From Aureococcus anophagefferens (taxonomy: Eukaryota > Sar > Pelagophyceae > Pelagomonadales > Pelagomonadaceae): a stretch of 64,000 bases of DNA. How positions within the stretch are numbered: the first letter of the stretch is position 1; every line of letters begins with the position of its first letter. The notes beneath the pieces are model-generated. The model did no database searches, was not told where the DNA came from, and saw only the letters and a program-made list of their open reading frames with translations. The stretch lies in NCBI RefSeq assembly GCF_000186865.1, contig NW_008705571.1, positions 1,188,465 to 1,252,464 of the forward strand, in the 5' to 3' direction. Below are positions 28,319-38,001 of the stretch, one piece after another. A program made the position numbers and the translations under genes.

Positions 28319-28861
28319 GCGCTCCCGCGCCTACCTCGAGCTCGACCACCCCGGCCCCCCGCCTTCCGCACACCACGGCCAGCACGTCCTCCGCGCCGAC
28401 GACACGTCGGCGCAGCCCCTGGCTGCCCCCGCGCGCCGCCGCCCCTCCGGGCCGCCGCAGCGCTCCCCCTCCGCCCGCCGCCGCGCTCTCGTGAAGCTCG
28501 ACCCCCTGCACATCCCCCGCCGGTGCCACAGCCGTGTCCAGCCTCGGCTGTGACACCACCCGCGATCGCGGAAAGCCTCGGCCGGTTCGACTACGAACGA
28601 CCGACCGCCCGCGCGACGCTGATCTCATGCTAACTTGTATAATAATAATAATAAGAACTTGAATGTGAATGCGACTCACGGCCGGTGTTCGGCCTGGCCC
28701 GGCTCCTCGGGGCTGGATAACGAATACCGGCTGACTCGATCGCGGGTGTACACAGCCGACACGACTGTGGCACCGGGGAACGTGCAGGGGATGTGAGGCT
28801 TGGTCGAGCTTCGCGTTATCCAACGAATCAGCGGCCGTAGATGCGACCGCGAGCATCGCTA
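28319..28861. other. Intergenic between DUR3 and the PCIF1-like gene
   Basis: 543 bp with no gene. It holds a fold-back repeat (listed separately) and a short ATAATAATAATAATA microsatellite at 28637-28655. Confidence 0.6.
28489..28826. repeat. Fold-back (MITE-like) inverted repeat
   Basis: The left arm (about 28489-28572: gaagctcgacc ... ggtgccacagccgtgtc ... acccgcgatcg) is matched, inverted, by the right arm (about 28736-28822: cgatcgcgggt ... gacacgactgtggcacc ... ggtcgagcttc). The arms are about 80 bp, imperfect and contain nested palindromes; the spacer is about 165 bp. No target duplication could be fixed by eye. Confidence 0.6.
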
Positions 28862-31800
28862 TTAGAGCTGCACCCGCCCCCCCGGCGCCTCCGCGCCACC
28901 CGGAGGCCGCCGCAGCGGCCAGGCGAACGCGTCCTCGATGCCGGCCTGGAGCTCGCGCGTCGCCGGCCACCGCCGCGCGCCCGCGTCCGTCGCGAGGAAG
29001 AGCACGATGGACGGCATCGGCGGCACGTAGGCGCGGGGCAGGGCCCGGGCGTAGAACTTGCCCTCGCGGTAGTGGTGCGCCCCCGCGGCGAGCAGGAAGT
29101 CGCGGCGGAGGTAGCGCGCGCACGGCCCGTCGCGCGCCTGCGAGCGCGGGACGTTCCCGAGGCTCCCGGATTCCGCTCGATTCGGCTCATGTGTGGACGG
29201 GCGATGGTCTCTCGGAGCGTTCTCGAAGCGGGGCTCGGTCGACGGGAAGCGCCCGCGTCGCGCCGTCGCGCGCGTGGCGCGCGTGCGCGGCCGCGTGGAC
29301 CATGACGAACATGAGGGGCCGCCCGCCGCGCTCCGCGGCGTCGAGGAGCGTGCGCAGGTGGCGCTCGACGACGTCGGAGTTGAGCGTGAAGGGCGGGTTG
29401 ATCTCGTAGCAGCCGCTCGCGGGCTCGAACGCGAAGAACGAGCCCACGCTCCCAAAGGGCGCGTCCGTGTCGCGGAAGGGCGAGCAGTAGCTCCCCAGCG
29501 TCGCGTTGAAGGGCGTCGCGCAGCACTCGGCGTCGCAGCCCCAGCGCCGGAGCACGTCGAAGACGGCGGCGGGGATCGCGCCGTGCTGGCCCGCGTCGCC
29601 CGCGAGGTCGTCGTAGCGCAGCAGCATGGAGAAGACCTTGCTCAGGAAGGCCGGCGGCCGCTCGTCGTCGCCGTCGCCGCGGGCCTGCGGCCGTTTCCGC
29701 TTCGGGATGCGGCCCGGCCGCGCCGCGAGCGCGGCCTCGGCCTCGTCGTTCGCGTCGTCGAGCGTCGCCGCGGGCACCGCGCGCGCGGACCCGAGCTTCG
29801 CGGCGAGGAAGCGGTCCAGGAGCCGGCGCAGCACGTCGACGCGGAGCTTGCAGCGGACCGACGCGTTCTTGGCGCAGTAGACCTCCGCGACGGCGCCGGG
29901 CCGCGCCTGCGGCGCCCAGTCCGGGTACGCGACGAGCTCGTCGCCGCCTGGGCGGGAAACGAGAGATTCAACGTCGCTTCAACGTGAGTGTTCCGCGCGC
30001 GCGCGTTCCGGAAAAAGCATCCGCGCTTCGAGACCGTTCCGAGAGATGATCGCTCGTCCAAAAATCAGCCGAAACGAGCGGAAAACGGCCGAGATCGGAG
30101 CCTCTGAAGTTGGGCATGTCGCACTCTTGTCCTGCCCTGGTCGCCGCGGCCGATGGACCGCGAGCTCGCCGCGCCCGGGCCCTCCCTGGGCAGGTACTGC
30201 TGGTGCACGCCGAAGACCGCGTCGACGCGCGGCCGCGCGCCTGTGTGGAATTCAAATCTTCAACCCGACTTCAATGTGCGCATATGCGACAGTTTCGACG
30301 CAAGCTTTTTGGCTGGGCTTCGAGAACTCGACGAGAGCAATCGATTCGTCCCAAAATCAGCCAAATCGACGTCGATTTGATCGAGCTAGAGAATTCTGAA
30401 GTTTGGTCAGGACCACCCAAACCAGTGGTCGAATTCCACACAGGGTAGCGCGGAGCGCCGCCGTGACCTCGCGGCGCCGCGCGTCGACGCGCTCCGCCGC
30501 GGCGTCGCAGAACCGCAGCCACTTGTCGACGATCAGGCGCGCCGAGTCCGACGCCGACAGGGCCGCGTCGCCGCTCCGGAGCGCGTCGACGCGCGTCGAC
30601 CGGTCCTCGACGCGCTTCGAGATCTCGGCCGCGAGGTACGCGCGCGTCGCGCCGCAGCGGCCGCTCGGGAAGAGCGAGATGGAGCTCGGCTTCCGGAGCC
30701 AGTCCTCGGGCGCCGACACCTCGAGGTCCGCGAAGTCGCCGCCCGCGCGCGCGGACAGGTCCGCGTCCGCGCCCTCCCAGAAGACGACCTTGCCGTAGAT
30801 CTCCGCGGCGTCGCGGTCGCTCAGCGCGAAGGGGCCCCGCTGGTCCCAGCTCCGCTCGCCGACCCAGACCTGGCGGCGCGGGCGGTGCTTCGAGCGTCCC
30901 GGTCGAGCGTCGCGTCCTCGTCTCTCGGCGCGCGTTCGAAGCGCCGATCCTCGGACGGCCGCGAGCGCAACGAGACACCCGATGCTTTCCGCCCCGGGCC
31001 CGGGACGTTCTGGCCCGCCGACACGACGCCGTAGAACTCCTGGCGCAGGTTGTCGACGACGGCGCGCACGCGCGCGTGGGCCTCGAGCGACACCCACGGC
31101 GACGTCGCGTCCTCCTCGACGTAGATGGACCTGCCAAAATTTTCGATCAAAAAAGCGCGGTTCCGCGCGACGCCGCGGCGGACTCGTAGGCCTCGAACTT
31201 GCACTCCTCGTCGCCGTCCGAGTCCGACCCGTCGCAGATGAGCACGTCGAGCATGGGCTCGCCCCGCGCGTCGACCGTCGGGCCGCCGCAGACGCAGCAG
31301 ACGTCCGCGCCGTCGTCCGGCGGCGGCGGCGCGCGGGCCGGCGGCGGGCGCTTCGTCGCGCCCACGGCGAAGGCGCCCGCCGGCGGCGGCGGCGGCGGCG
31401 GCGCCTTGCGCTTCCGCGGCGGCGGCCGCCGCTTCTTCGGCCTCGGCGCCGGCCGCGGCGCCGGCGCCGGCGCGGACGGCGGCGGCGGCGCGGGTTGCGG
31501 CGGCGGCTCCGGCGCGGACGGCGGCGGCGGCGGCGGCTCCGGCGCCGAAACAACCTCCAGCGCCGAAGCCGCCGGCGCGCCGAACTCCGGCGCGGCGCGA
31601 AGGATGATCTTCTCGATCACCTTTCTCGAGTGCCACGTCGTCGACTGGTCCTTCTCCCACAAGCAACAATAGCGGTCCTTCTCGTCCGGTCCTTCGATGA
31701 CCTCGCCGATCCAGGGCTCCTTGCCATAGCCCGGGAACTTTTTCGCGACGACGGCCTCCAGGAGCGGGTCGTACGCCACGTCTGCCGGCGCGGCGACGTC

Positions 31801-31899
31801 GGCGAGCACCGCTGGCGCTGCCACGGCGTCGGAATTTGTGGCTGGCGCTGATTCTGCGCCGCTAGCTCCCAAATCGAGCTCCATGCCGCAGCTCGACAA
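28862..31899 (-). CDS. PCIF1/CAPAM-like mRNA cap adenosine N6-methyltransferase, six exons
   Basis: Inferred exons (minus): 31899-31184, 31130-31007, 30869-30440, 30241-30148, 29947-29274, 29137-28862. The core has FNATLGSYCSPFRDTDAPFG, GSVGSFFAFEPASGCYEINPPF (the catalytic NPPF), DVVERHLRTLLDAAE, PLMFVMVHAA and RDFLLAAGAHHYREGKFY, as in PCIF1, which methylates the cap-adjacent Am. The N-terminal exon has Pro/Lys-rich low complexity and a CVCGG...LICDGS stretch like a partial zinc finger. Junctions FEAYE/SIYVEED, AGQN/VWVGERS and HAR/ARDGPC are in phase. The small exon 30241-30148 fits its upstream neighbour (VDAVFGVHQQYLPREG) but not its downstream one by 1 nt, probably an indel in a G-run near 30177-30183. 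Nuclear enzyme. Confidence 0.75.
29138..29273 (-). mobile_element. Short introner-derived intron (136 bp) in the PCIF1-like gene
   Basis: GC-AG intron starting in a duplicated gcgcgcgacgg (29263-29273 and 29127-29137). It contains the shared introner core (plus strand ttcggctcatgtgtggacgg and ctcggagcgttctcgaagcg) but lacks obvious TIRs; probably a decayed copy. Confidence 0.65.
29948..30139 (-). mobile_element. Introner element, family 1 (copy 3), in the PCIF1-like gene
   Basis: 192 bp, ends CTGGGCGGGAAACGAGAG and CTCTTGTCCTGCCCTG, with perfect 8-bp duplications gtcgccgc (29940-29947, 30140-30147). On the gene strand the duplication reads gcggcgac, so the donor is GC and the intron is GC-AG. 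Confidence 0.88.
30242..30443 (-). mobile_element. Introner element, family 2 (copy 2), in the PCIF1-like gene
   Basis: 202 bp, TIRs CTGTGTGGAATTC / GAATTCCACACAG. Flanks are only half matching (ccgcgcgc versus ggtagcgc), so the duplication has decayed or the copy arose by recombination. Splicing at the second GT (CTGT|GTGG) and CACACAG gives the same CTGT exon tail as the other family-2 copies and joins TLC to ARPRVDAVF. Confidence 0.8.
30870..31006 (-). mobile_element. Introner-like short intron (137 bp) in the PCIF1-like gene
   Basis: GT-AG intron beginning gtcccggg with GTCTGGGT after the acceptor (weakly duplicated). The inside shares tctcggcgcgcgttcgaagcg with introner cores. Phase 0, giving AGQNVWVGERSWDQRG. 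Confidence 0.6.
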
Positions 31900-31954
31900 C
31901 TGCTCGTTTCAGCGACGTTCTCCACAACGTCGGCCCGGCGCCACGACAGAGGCG

Positions 31955-34900
31955 ATGGAGCCGAGGAAGATGACTCGCAGTCAGGCCTTGCTGCTGCTCT
32001 GCACCATGCGAAGCGCCCTACCGCTCGCGCCAAAGAAGCTGCCGATGCCGCTCTGGCGCGTGGCGCCCGCCGTAAGCGACGCGGCGGACGGCAAGGCGAG
32101 CACGTGCGCCTTCGGCCCCGTCGCCGTCGCGACCGATCCGCGGCGGTTCCTCGAGGCGCAGCTGGGCCTGGGCCTGAGCGTCGCGCAGCTCAACGTGACG
32201 GCGAGCGAGGTGCGCTGCGTCGCGCGCTTCGAGGGCGACGGCCTCGACGCCGTCGAGGTCGCGGTCTCGGACTCCGGGGGCGGCGCCGCGGCGATGCTCT
32301 CCGTCACCGTCGAGGGCTGCGGCGGCCGGCCCGTGTCGCGCGCCGCCGCCGCCGCCGCGGCGGCCCGCGTGCGCTGGAGCGAGCGCGCGCGGCGCGGCCG
32401 GCCGCCCGCGCGCGACGCGCTCGCGAACTTTGCGGGCCGCGGCCGCGACGTCTGCGACCTCGGCGTCGAGCTCGCGGCGCTCGCGGCGGGCAGCCTCGTG
32501 CGCCTCGACGCCCGCGCCAACGGCGCGACGCTCGACGTCTACGCCGGGGACGACGAAACGGCGTCCTGCGAGCTCGTGCGCTTCGGCGACGACGCGATGG
32601 CCGCGGGCCCCCGGGCGGGAAAAGAGTGATTCACGTTCGCTTCAACATGACCGCGTTCCGGGAAAAGCGTCCACGCGTCGAGAGCGCTCCGAGAGATGAT
32701 CGCGCGTCCAAAAATGAGCCGAAACGAGTGGAAACCAACCGAGATATGTTCGCACTCTTGTCCTGCGCAGGCGGGCCCGTCGGCGGCGTTCGCGCCGCTC
32801 TGGGCGCTCTGCCGCCGCGCGGACCCGCGGTCGCTCCCGACGGCGAACGCGGCCTGGGCGACCATGGTCGTCGACGAGCTCGCGCGCTGCGGCGTCGACC
32901 GCTTCGTCGTGAGCCCCGGCTCGCGGTCGACGCCGCTCGCGCTGGCCATCGCGCGCGACCCCGCGACGGCGGGCAAATTGGCCGTCGTCCACGACGAGCG
33001 GTCCGCGGCGTTCTACGCGCTGGGCCACGCGCGGGCGCGGCCGGGGAGCGTCGCGGCCGTGCTGACGACGTCGGGCACGGCCGTCGCGAATCTGCTGCCC
33101 GCGGCGTGCGAGGCGGACGCCGCGGGCGTGCCCTTGCTGCTCCTCACGGCGGACCGGCCCGCGGCGCTCAAGGGCGTCGGCGCGGACCAGGCGCTCGAGA
33201 GCCAGGGCCGCGTGCTCGAGCCCGTGTGCCGGCGCGTCGCGGACCTCCCGCCGCCGGACGACCGCGTCGCGGGTCTGGGCGACCTCGCCGAGGTCGCGGC
33301 GGCCGTCCGCGCGGCGACGCGCCCCGACGCGCCGGGGCCCGCGCAGCTCAATTTGGCCTTCGAGGAGAATCTGGCGCCGCGGCGCGGCGCCGTGCGGGGC
33401 AGGGCCTCGGGCGCGCGGGGCTTCCCCGCGGGCAGCGGCCCGGCGACGAGCTGTGTGCAAATCAAATCTTCAACCCGATTCAACGTGAGCGTAATCGAAC
33501 GGTTCGGACCAGTCCCTTCGGCCGTGCTTCGAGAACTCGATGAGAGCAATCGATTCGTCCAAAAATCAGCCGAATCGACTTCGAATTGACCGAGCTAGAG
33601 ATTTCTGAAGTTTGGCCCCGACGTCCCAGCTCACTGGTTGATTTGCACACAGGCGACGAGCGACTGGGACCCGGGCTGCCTCGCCGGCGCGACCGCGAGC
33701 CGCTGGCTCGCGGCGACGGCGCCGCTCGTCGTCTACGACGAACAAAGCGCCGCGGCCGTGGCGCCGGGCCTGGGCCACGTTCTTCGTTCCTCCTCGTCGG
33801 GCGTCGTCGTCCTCGGCGAAATCGACGGCGGCGACCGGCTCGACGCCGCGCACCTCCTGGCGGCGCTCGGGTGGCCCGTCGTCCACGCGGACGCGCGCAG
33901 CGGCCTCCGGGGCGCCGCGCGGGACCTGGGTCTGCTCGTCGAGCGGCCGAACGTCGTGCTCTCGGACGCCGCGGGCGTCGCGGCTTCGCTCGCGCCGGAC
34001 TGCGTGCTCCAGCTCGGCGGCGCGCCCGTCTACGGCGGCGCGACGCGCGCGTGGCTCGAGCGCGCCTTCGCGGCCTTTCCGCGGCCGGCCAAGGTCGTCG
34101 CGGCGCCGGGCCTCGGCCGCGTCGACGACGACGGCGCGACGACGCACCGCTTCGACGGCTCCGTCGGCGCCTTCGCGCGGGGCCTCCACGGCCTGTCCTC
34201 GTCGAGCGGCCTCACGTTCCTCGCGGACCTCGGCGCCGTCGCGGACGCGGCCCTGGCGCGCGCCATGGACGACGACGACACGCTCACGGAGCCGGCCATC
34301 GCGCGCGCCGCGAGCCGGCGCGCCGGCGCCGTCGGCGCCTTCTTCGTGTCCAACAGCATGGCCGTGCGGGACGTCGACCGCTTCGGCGTTTCGGACGGCG
34401 GCGACGCGAACCGGGGCCTCGCGGGCATCGACGGCGTGCTGTCGACGGCGCTGGGCTACGCGGAGAACTCGGGCGGCGCGCTGCTCTTGATCGGCGACCA
34501 GGCCCTGCTCCACGACGCGGGCGCGCTGCGCGCCGTCGCCGACGCGAAGCGCCTCCGGGGCGCGCGGCTCCAGACCGTCGTGACGAACAACGACGGCGGC
34601 GGCATCTTCAGCTTTCTGCCGTTGGCGACGAACGCGCCGGGCCTGCCCGCGGACGAGGTCGTCGACGAAGAGACGGAGTTCGAACCCCTGTTCGGAGCGC
34701 CGCACGCCGTCGACTTCGGCGCGCTCGCGCAGGCTCACGGGCTATCGCACGCGCGCTGCGACACGAAGGCATCCCTCGACGCCGCGCTCGCCGGGGGCGT
34801 CGATTTGGTCGAGGCCGTGCCCGCGGTCGCGAGGCGCGCCAACGTCGCCGCGCACGCGCGCCTCGAAGCCGCGGCCGCGGCGGCCGCGCGCGCGCGCGTC

Positions 34901-36865
34901 GTCGGCGGCGCCGACGACCGCGGCGCCGCGGACCTCCACTACGAGTTCTCCGCCGGCGCGTCGTCGGAGCCGCCCGTCCTGCTCCTCCACGGCCTCTTCG
35001 GGTCGTCGGCGGACGTCGCGCGGCTCCGCGCCGCGTTCGCGGGCCGCGACGTCATCGCCGTGGACCTGCCGGGCCACGGCCGGAGCGGGCCGTCGCTGGC
35101 GCACCACGCCGCGGGCTTCGAGCCCCTGGTCTTCTCCTTCGACGCGCAGGTCGACGCGCTCGCGGGGCTGCTGGACCGCCTCGACGCGGACGTCGTCGAC
35201 GTCGTCGGCTACTCGCTCGGCGGCCGCCTCGCGCTCGGGCTCAAGCGGTCCCACCCCGCCAAGGTCCGGCGCGTCGTGGCGCTGTCCGCGCGCCTCGCGG
35301 GCCTCGCGGGCGACGCGGGCCCGGAGGCCGCGGCGCGGCGCGCGGCCGACGCGGCTCTCGCGGACCGCGTCCGCGCGCTCGACGGCGACCAAAGCTGGCG
35401 CGGCTTCTTCGACGACTGGTACGCCGGCGACGCCAAGGCGGGCATGTGGCGCGGCCTCCGGGCCGACGGCGACGCCTACGGCGCCCTGCTCGCGCGGCGC
35501 CTCGCGCGGCCGCGGCCCAAGGGATTCGCGGCGTCGCTCCGACACGGCGGCCTCGGCGACTCGCCCGCGCTGACCGCCGACGGCGACACGCTGCTGCTCT
35601 ACGGCGCCGAGGACGCGCGCGTCGCCGCGGACGTCGCCGCGTTCGCGGGCGGCGCGCCGGCGGAGGCCGTGCCGGGCGCGGGCCACGCGCTCCTCGACGA
35701 GGCGCCGGACGCCGTCGCGGCCGCGGCCGTCGCGTTCCTCGGCGCGGGCGACGGGACCACCGGCGCGCCCCATATATCCGAGGCGACGATCCGACGCTTC
35801 GCGGCGCCCGTCGGCCGCCCCAAGGCCGCGGCCTGGGACGGCGACGAGCTCGACGTCGCGGAGTCGTCCGTGAGCGGCGCGTGGATCGCCCTCCGCGTCG
35901 ACGGCCACGCGGGCATCGGCGAGGCCGCGCCCTGCCGGGGCGTCCACCCCGAGTCCCCGGCCGACGCCGAGGCGGCCCTCGAGGCCGCCGCGGCGGCGCT
36001 GCGCGGCGCGACGCCGCCGGCGGGCGCGCTCGACGACGGCGCCGCGCTCGACGCGTGGATCCGAGAGACGTGCGGCGTTTTACCGGCGTCCGCGCGCTTC
36101 GCCGTCGAGACGGCGCTGGTCATGGCGCTGTCGCGGGGCCGGCCGAGCGCGGGCTACGCGCGGCTGTTGCAGGCGCCCGCGGCGGCCGGGACCGTCGCCG
36201 TCGCGGCGCTGCTGGATCCCAGGGACGCGTCCGACCTCGACCTCGACCGCGCCGGCAAAGTCGTCAAGCTCAAGGTCGGCGACGCGTCGCCGACGCAGGA
36301 CGCGCGCCGCGTCGACCTGCTGGACTGGGGCAAGCTGCGCGTGCGCGTCGACGCGAACCGCAAGTGGAGCGCGGACGACTACGACCGCTTCTTGGACGCG
36401 CTCGACATGGACCCGGCGAAGCTCGACTTCGTCGAGGAGCCGCCGGCGGACCGCGCGCCGCCGAAGGCCCTCGACGAGACCCTGGCCGAGGCCCTCGCCG
36501 CGGGACGCGAGCCCGACGTCGCCGGCGCGGCCGCGCTCGTGTTGAAGCCCGCGCTCCTCGGGATAGCGCACTCCGCGCGGCTCGCGCGGCTCGGGCCGCG
36601 CGCGGTCGTGTCGAGCTGCTTCGAGACGGGCGTGGGCCTCGCGCACCTCGGCGCCTTCTCCGCGGCGGCGCCGGGCGACGAGCACCACGGCCTCGGCACC
36701 TTCGCGTGGCTGAAAGAAGACCCGCTCTCGCCGGGCTTCGGCGACCTCCTCGACGACGCGCTCGTCCTCGACGTGCCCCGCGCGGAGCGCGCCCTCCGGC
36801 GGGCCGCCGAGGCCGTCCTCCACGGCGCGGCGCCGGGGGACGCGTTTGAACAGAGTACGATTTAG
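31955..36865 (+). CDS. MenD-MenH-MenC fusion (PHYLLO-type, phylloquinone/menaquinone pathway)
   Basis: Exons 31955-32602, 32771-33454 and 33653-36865, total 1514 aa, in phase across two introners. Residues 1-30 form a hydrophobic leader ending SALPLAPKK (plastid-type); about residues 30-215 are an N-terminal domain I do not recognise and that does not look like MenF. MenD (SEPHCHC synthase): VVDELARCGVDRFVVSPGSR, HDERSAAFYALGHARA (TPP glutamate), TTSGTAVANLLPA, NNDGGGIFSFLP. MenH (hydrolase fold): LLLHGLFGSS, DLPGHGRSG, nucleophile VVGYSLGGR, GAGHALLDEAP. MenC (o-succinylbenzoate synthase, enolase fold): KLKVGDAS, RVDANRKW, DFVEEPP, VLKPALLG. It converts isochorismate to o-succinylbenzoate. 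The upstream end lies about 55 bp from the divergent PCIF1-like start. Confidence 0.9.
32611..32770 (+). mobile_element. Introner element, family 1 (copy 4, internally shortened), in the PHYLLO gene
   Basis: 160 bp, ends CCGGGCGGGAAAAGAG and CTCTTGTCCTGCGCAG, with perfect duplications gcgggccc (32603-32610, 32771-32778). The donor is GC from the duplication; the intron 32603-32770 is GC-AG and restores DDAMAAGPSAAF. Confidence 0.9.
33451..33652 (+). mobile_element. Introner element, family 2 (copy 3), in the MenD domain
   Basis: 202 bp, TIRs CTGTGTGCAAATC / GATTTGCACACAG, perfect duplications gcgacgag (33443-33450, 33653-33660). The intron is 33455-33652. Splicing leaves CTGT plus the duplication in the mRNA: the protein reads ATSCATSDWD, with the target codons visibly repeated. 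Confidence 0.93.
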
Positions 36866-36933
36866 TTTAGCGTTTTTCGCCGCGCGCACGTCAACTTGAA
36901 CGTCAAGGGAATCGAAGAATTGAGCGGAAAGGG

Positions 36934-37953
36934 ATGGTGGTGCTTGTATTGCGCAGGCCGCTGCTCCTCGCTCTGCTCGTCACCGGTGCCTCGTCCTTCG
37001 TCGCACCACACAGAACCAGAATCCGCGTCGCGCCGTCCAGCGCCGAGCCGTCGGTGTGGCAGTCCATGAAGAACGAGGAGCTGAAGGCGCACCTCCGGCG
37101 GCGCGGCCTCGCGGTGTCCGGCAACAAGACGGCCCTCGTGGCGCGCCTGACGGCGGCCGAGGCGGACGCGGCGACGGCGCTGAAGAAGGTCGCCGACGCC
37201 AAGGCGCCGGGCCGCATGCCGGAGGCCGCGCCGCCGCCGCGGCGCGGGTTCATCGACGGCAGCGTCCGCGACGCCGTCGACCTCGACGTCGGCGGCGTCG
37301 CGCTCGCGTGCCACGTGGCGTCGACGCGGCTCGTGGCCCAGGAGCGCGCCGCGGCGCCGGGCGCCGGGGGCAAGTGCGTGCTCCTGCTGCCGGATTTGGA
37401 CGCGCGGGGAAACTACGACCTCGAGAGCAGCCTCGCGCTCGCGGACCGCCTCGCCTTCGACGCCGACGCGCTCGTCGTCGCGCCGGCGCCCGAGGACCTC
37501 GAGGCCTACGCCGCCCTCGAGCCGGCGGCGGTGCTCGAGGCCGCGCGCGCCGCGCACGCGGGCGCGCGCGCCGCCGGCGCCGCGGGCGTCGTCGCCTTCG
37601 GCCGCTTCGCGGACAGGGCGCTCGCCGCGGGCGCCGCCTTCGACGCCGTCGTCGCCTGGCGGCCGGCGGCGGACGCGGCCGCCCTCGGGCGCGCCGCGGC
37701 GCGCGCGGAGGGCGCGCCGCTCGTCGTCCTCGGCCGCGACGCCGGCGCCGCGGCCGCGGCGCTCCGCGCGGGCTTCGACGCGGGCCCCGCGGCGGACTAC
37801 GTCGTCCACGTCGCCGACGCGTCGTCGCTCGACCCCCTCGACGAGGCGAGCGACGCGGCGCTGCTCGCCGTCGCCTGGCTCCAGCTCTACCTCGTCCGCG
37901 AGAAGGACCGGACGACGGGGCCGAGGGCGCGCGCGCTCTGGGTCGACGAGTGA
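36934..37953 (+). CDS. Plastid-type leader + SAP domain + dienelactone-hydrolase-like fold
   Basis: 339 aa. A signal peptide (VLVLRRPLLLALLVTGASSF) followed by VAPHRTRIR matches the ASAFAP-type bipartite plastid leader of secondary algae. Residues 47-75 are a SAP motif (MKNEELKAHLRRRGLAVSGN), usually nucleic-acid binding. Residues 110-339 resemble an alpha/beta hydrolase of dienelactone hydrolase type (CVLLLPDLDARGNYDLESSL, LVVAPAPEDLE), but the nucleophile-elbow region reads GVVAFGRFADR without the expected Cys/Ser, so it may be inactive. The fusion is unusual; the function is unknown. It is convergent with the next gene about 50 bp away. Confidence 0.65.
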   Translation: MVVLVLRRPLLLALLVTGASSFVAPHRTRIRVAPSSAEPSVWQSMKNEELKAHLRRRGLAVSGNKTALVARLTAAEADAATALKKVADAKAPGRMPEAAPPPRRGFIDGSVRDAVDLDVGGVALACHVASTRLVAQERAAAPGAGGKCVLLLPDLDARGNYDLESSLALADRLAFDADALVVAPAPEDLEAYAALEPAAVLEAARAAHAGARAAGAAGVVAFGRFADRALAAGAAFDAVVAWRPAADAAALGRAAARAEGAPLVVLGRDAGAAAAALRAGFDAGPAADYVVHVADASSLDPLDEASDAALLAVAWLQLYLVREKDRTTGPRARALWVDE

Positions 37954-38001
37954 GGGACGTAACGTGAGGGACGTAACTACACAGGGGTTTAAGGTTTCTG
38001 G

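Noticed and set aside
29193..29880. Plus-strand ORFs opposite the PCIF1-like exons
   Set aside because: No family features; the minus strand carries the NPPF methyltransferase signature across the same bases.
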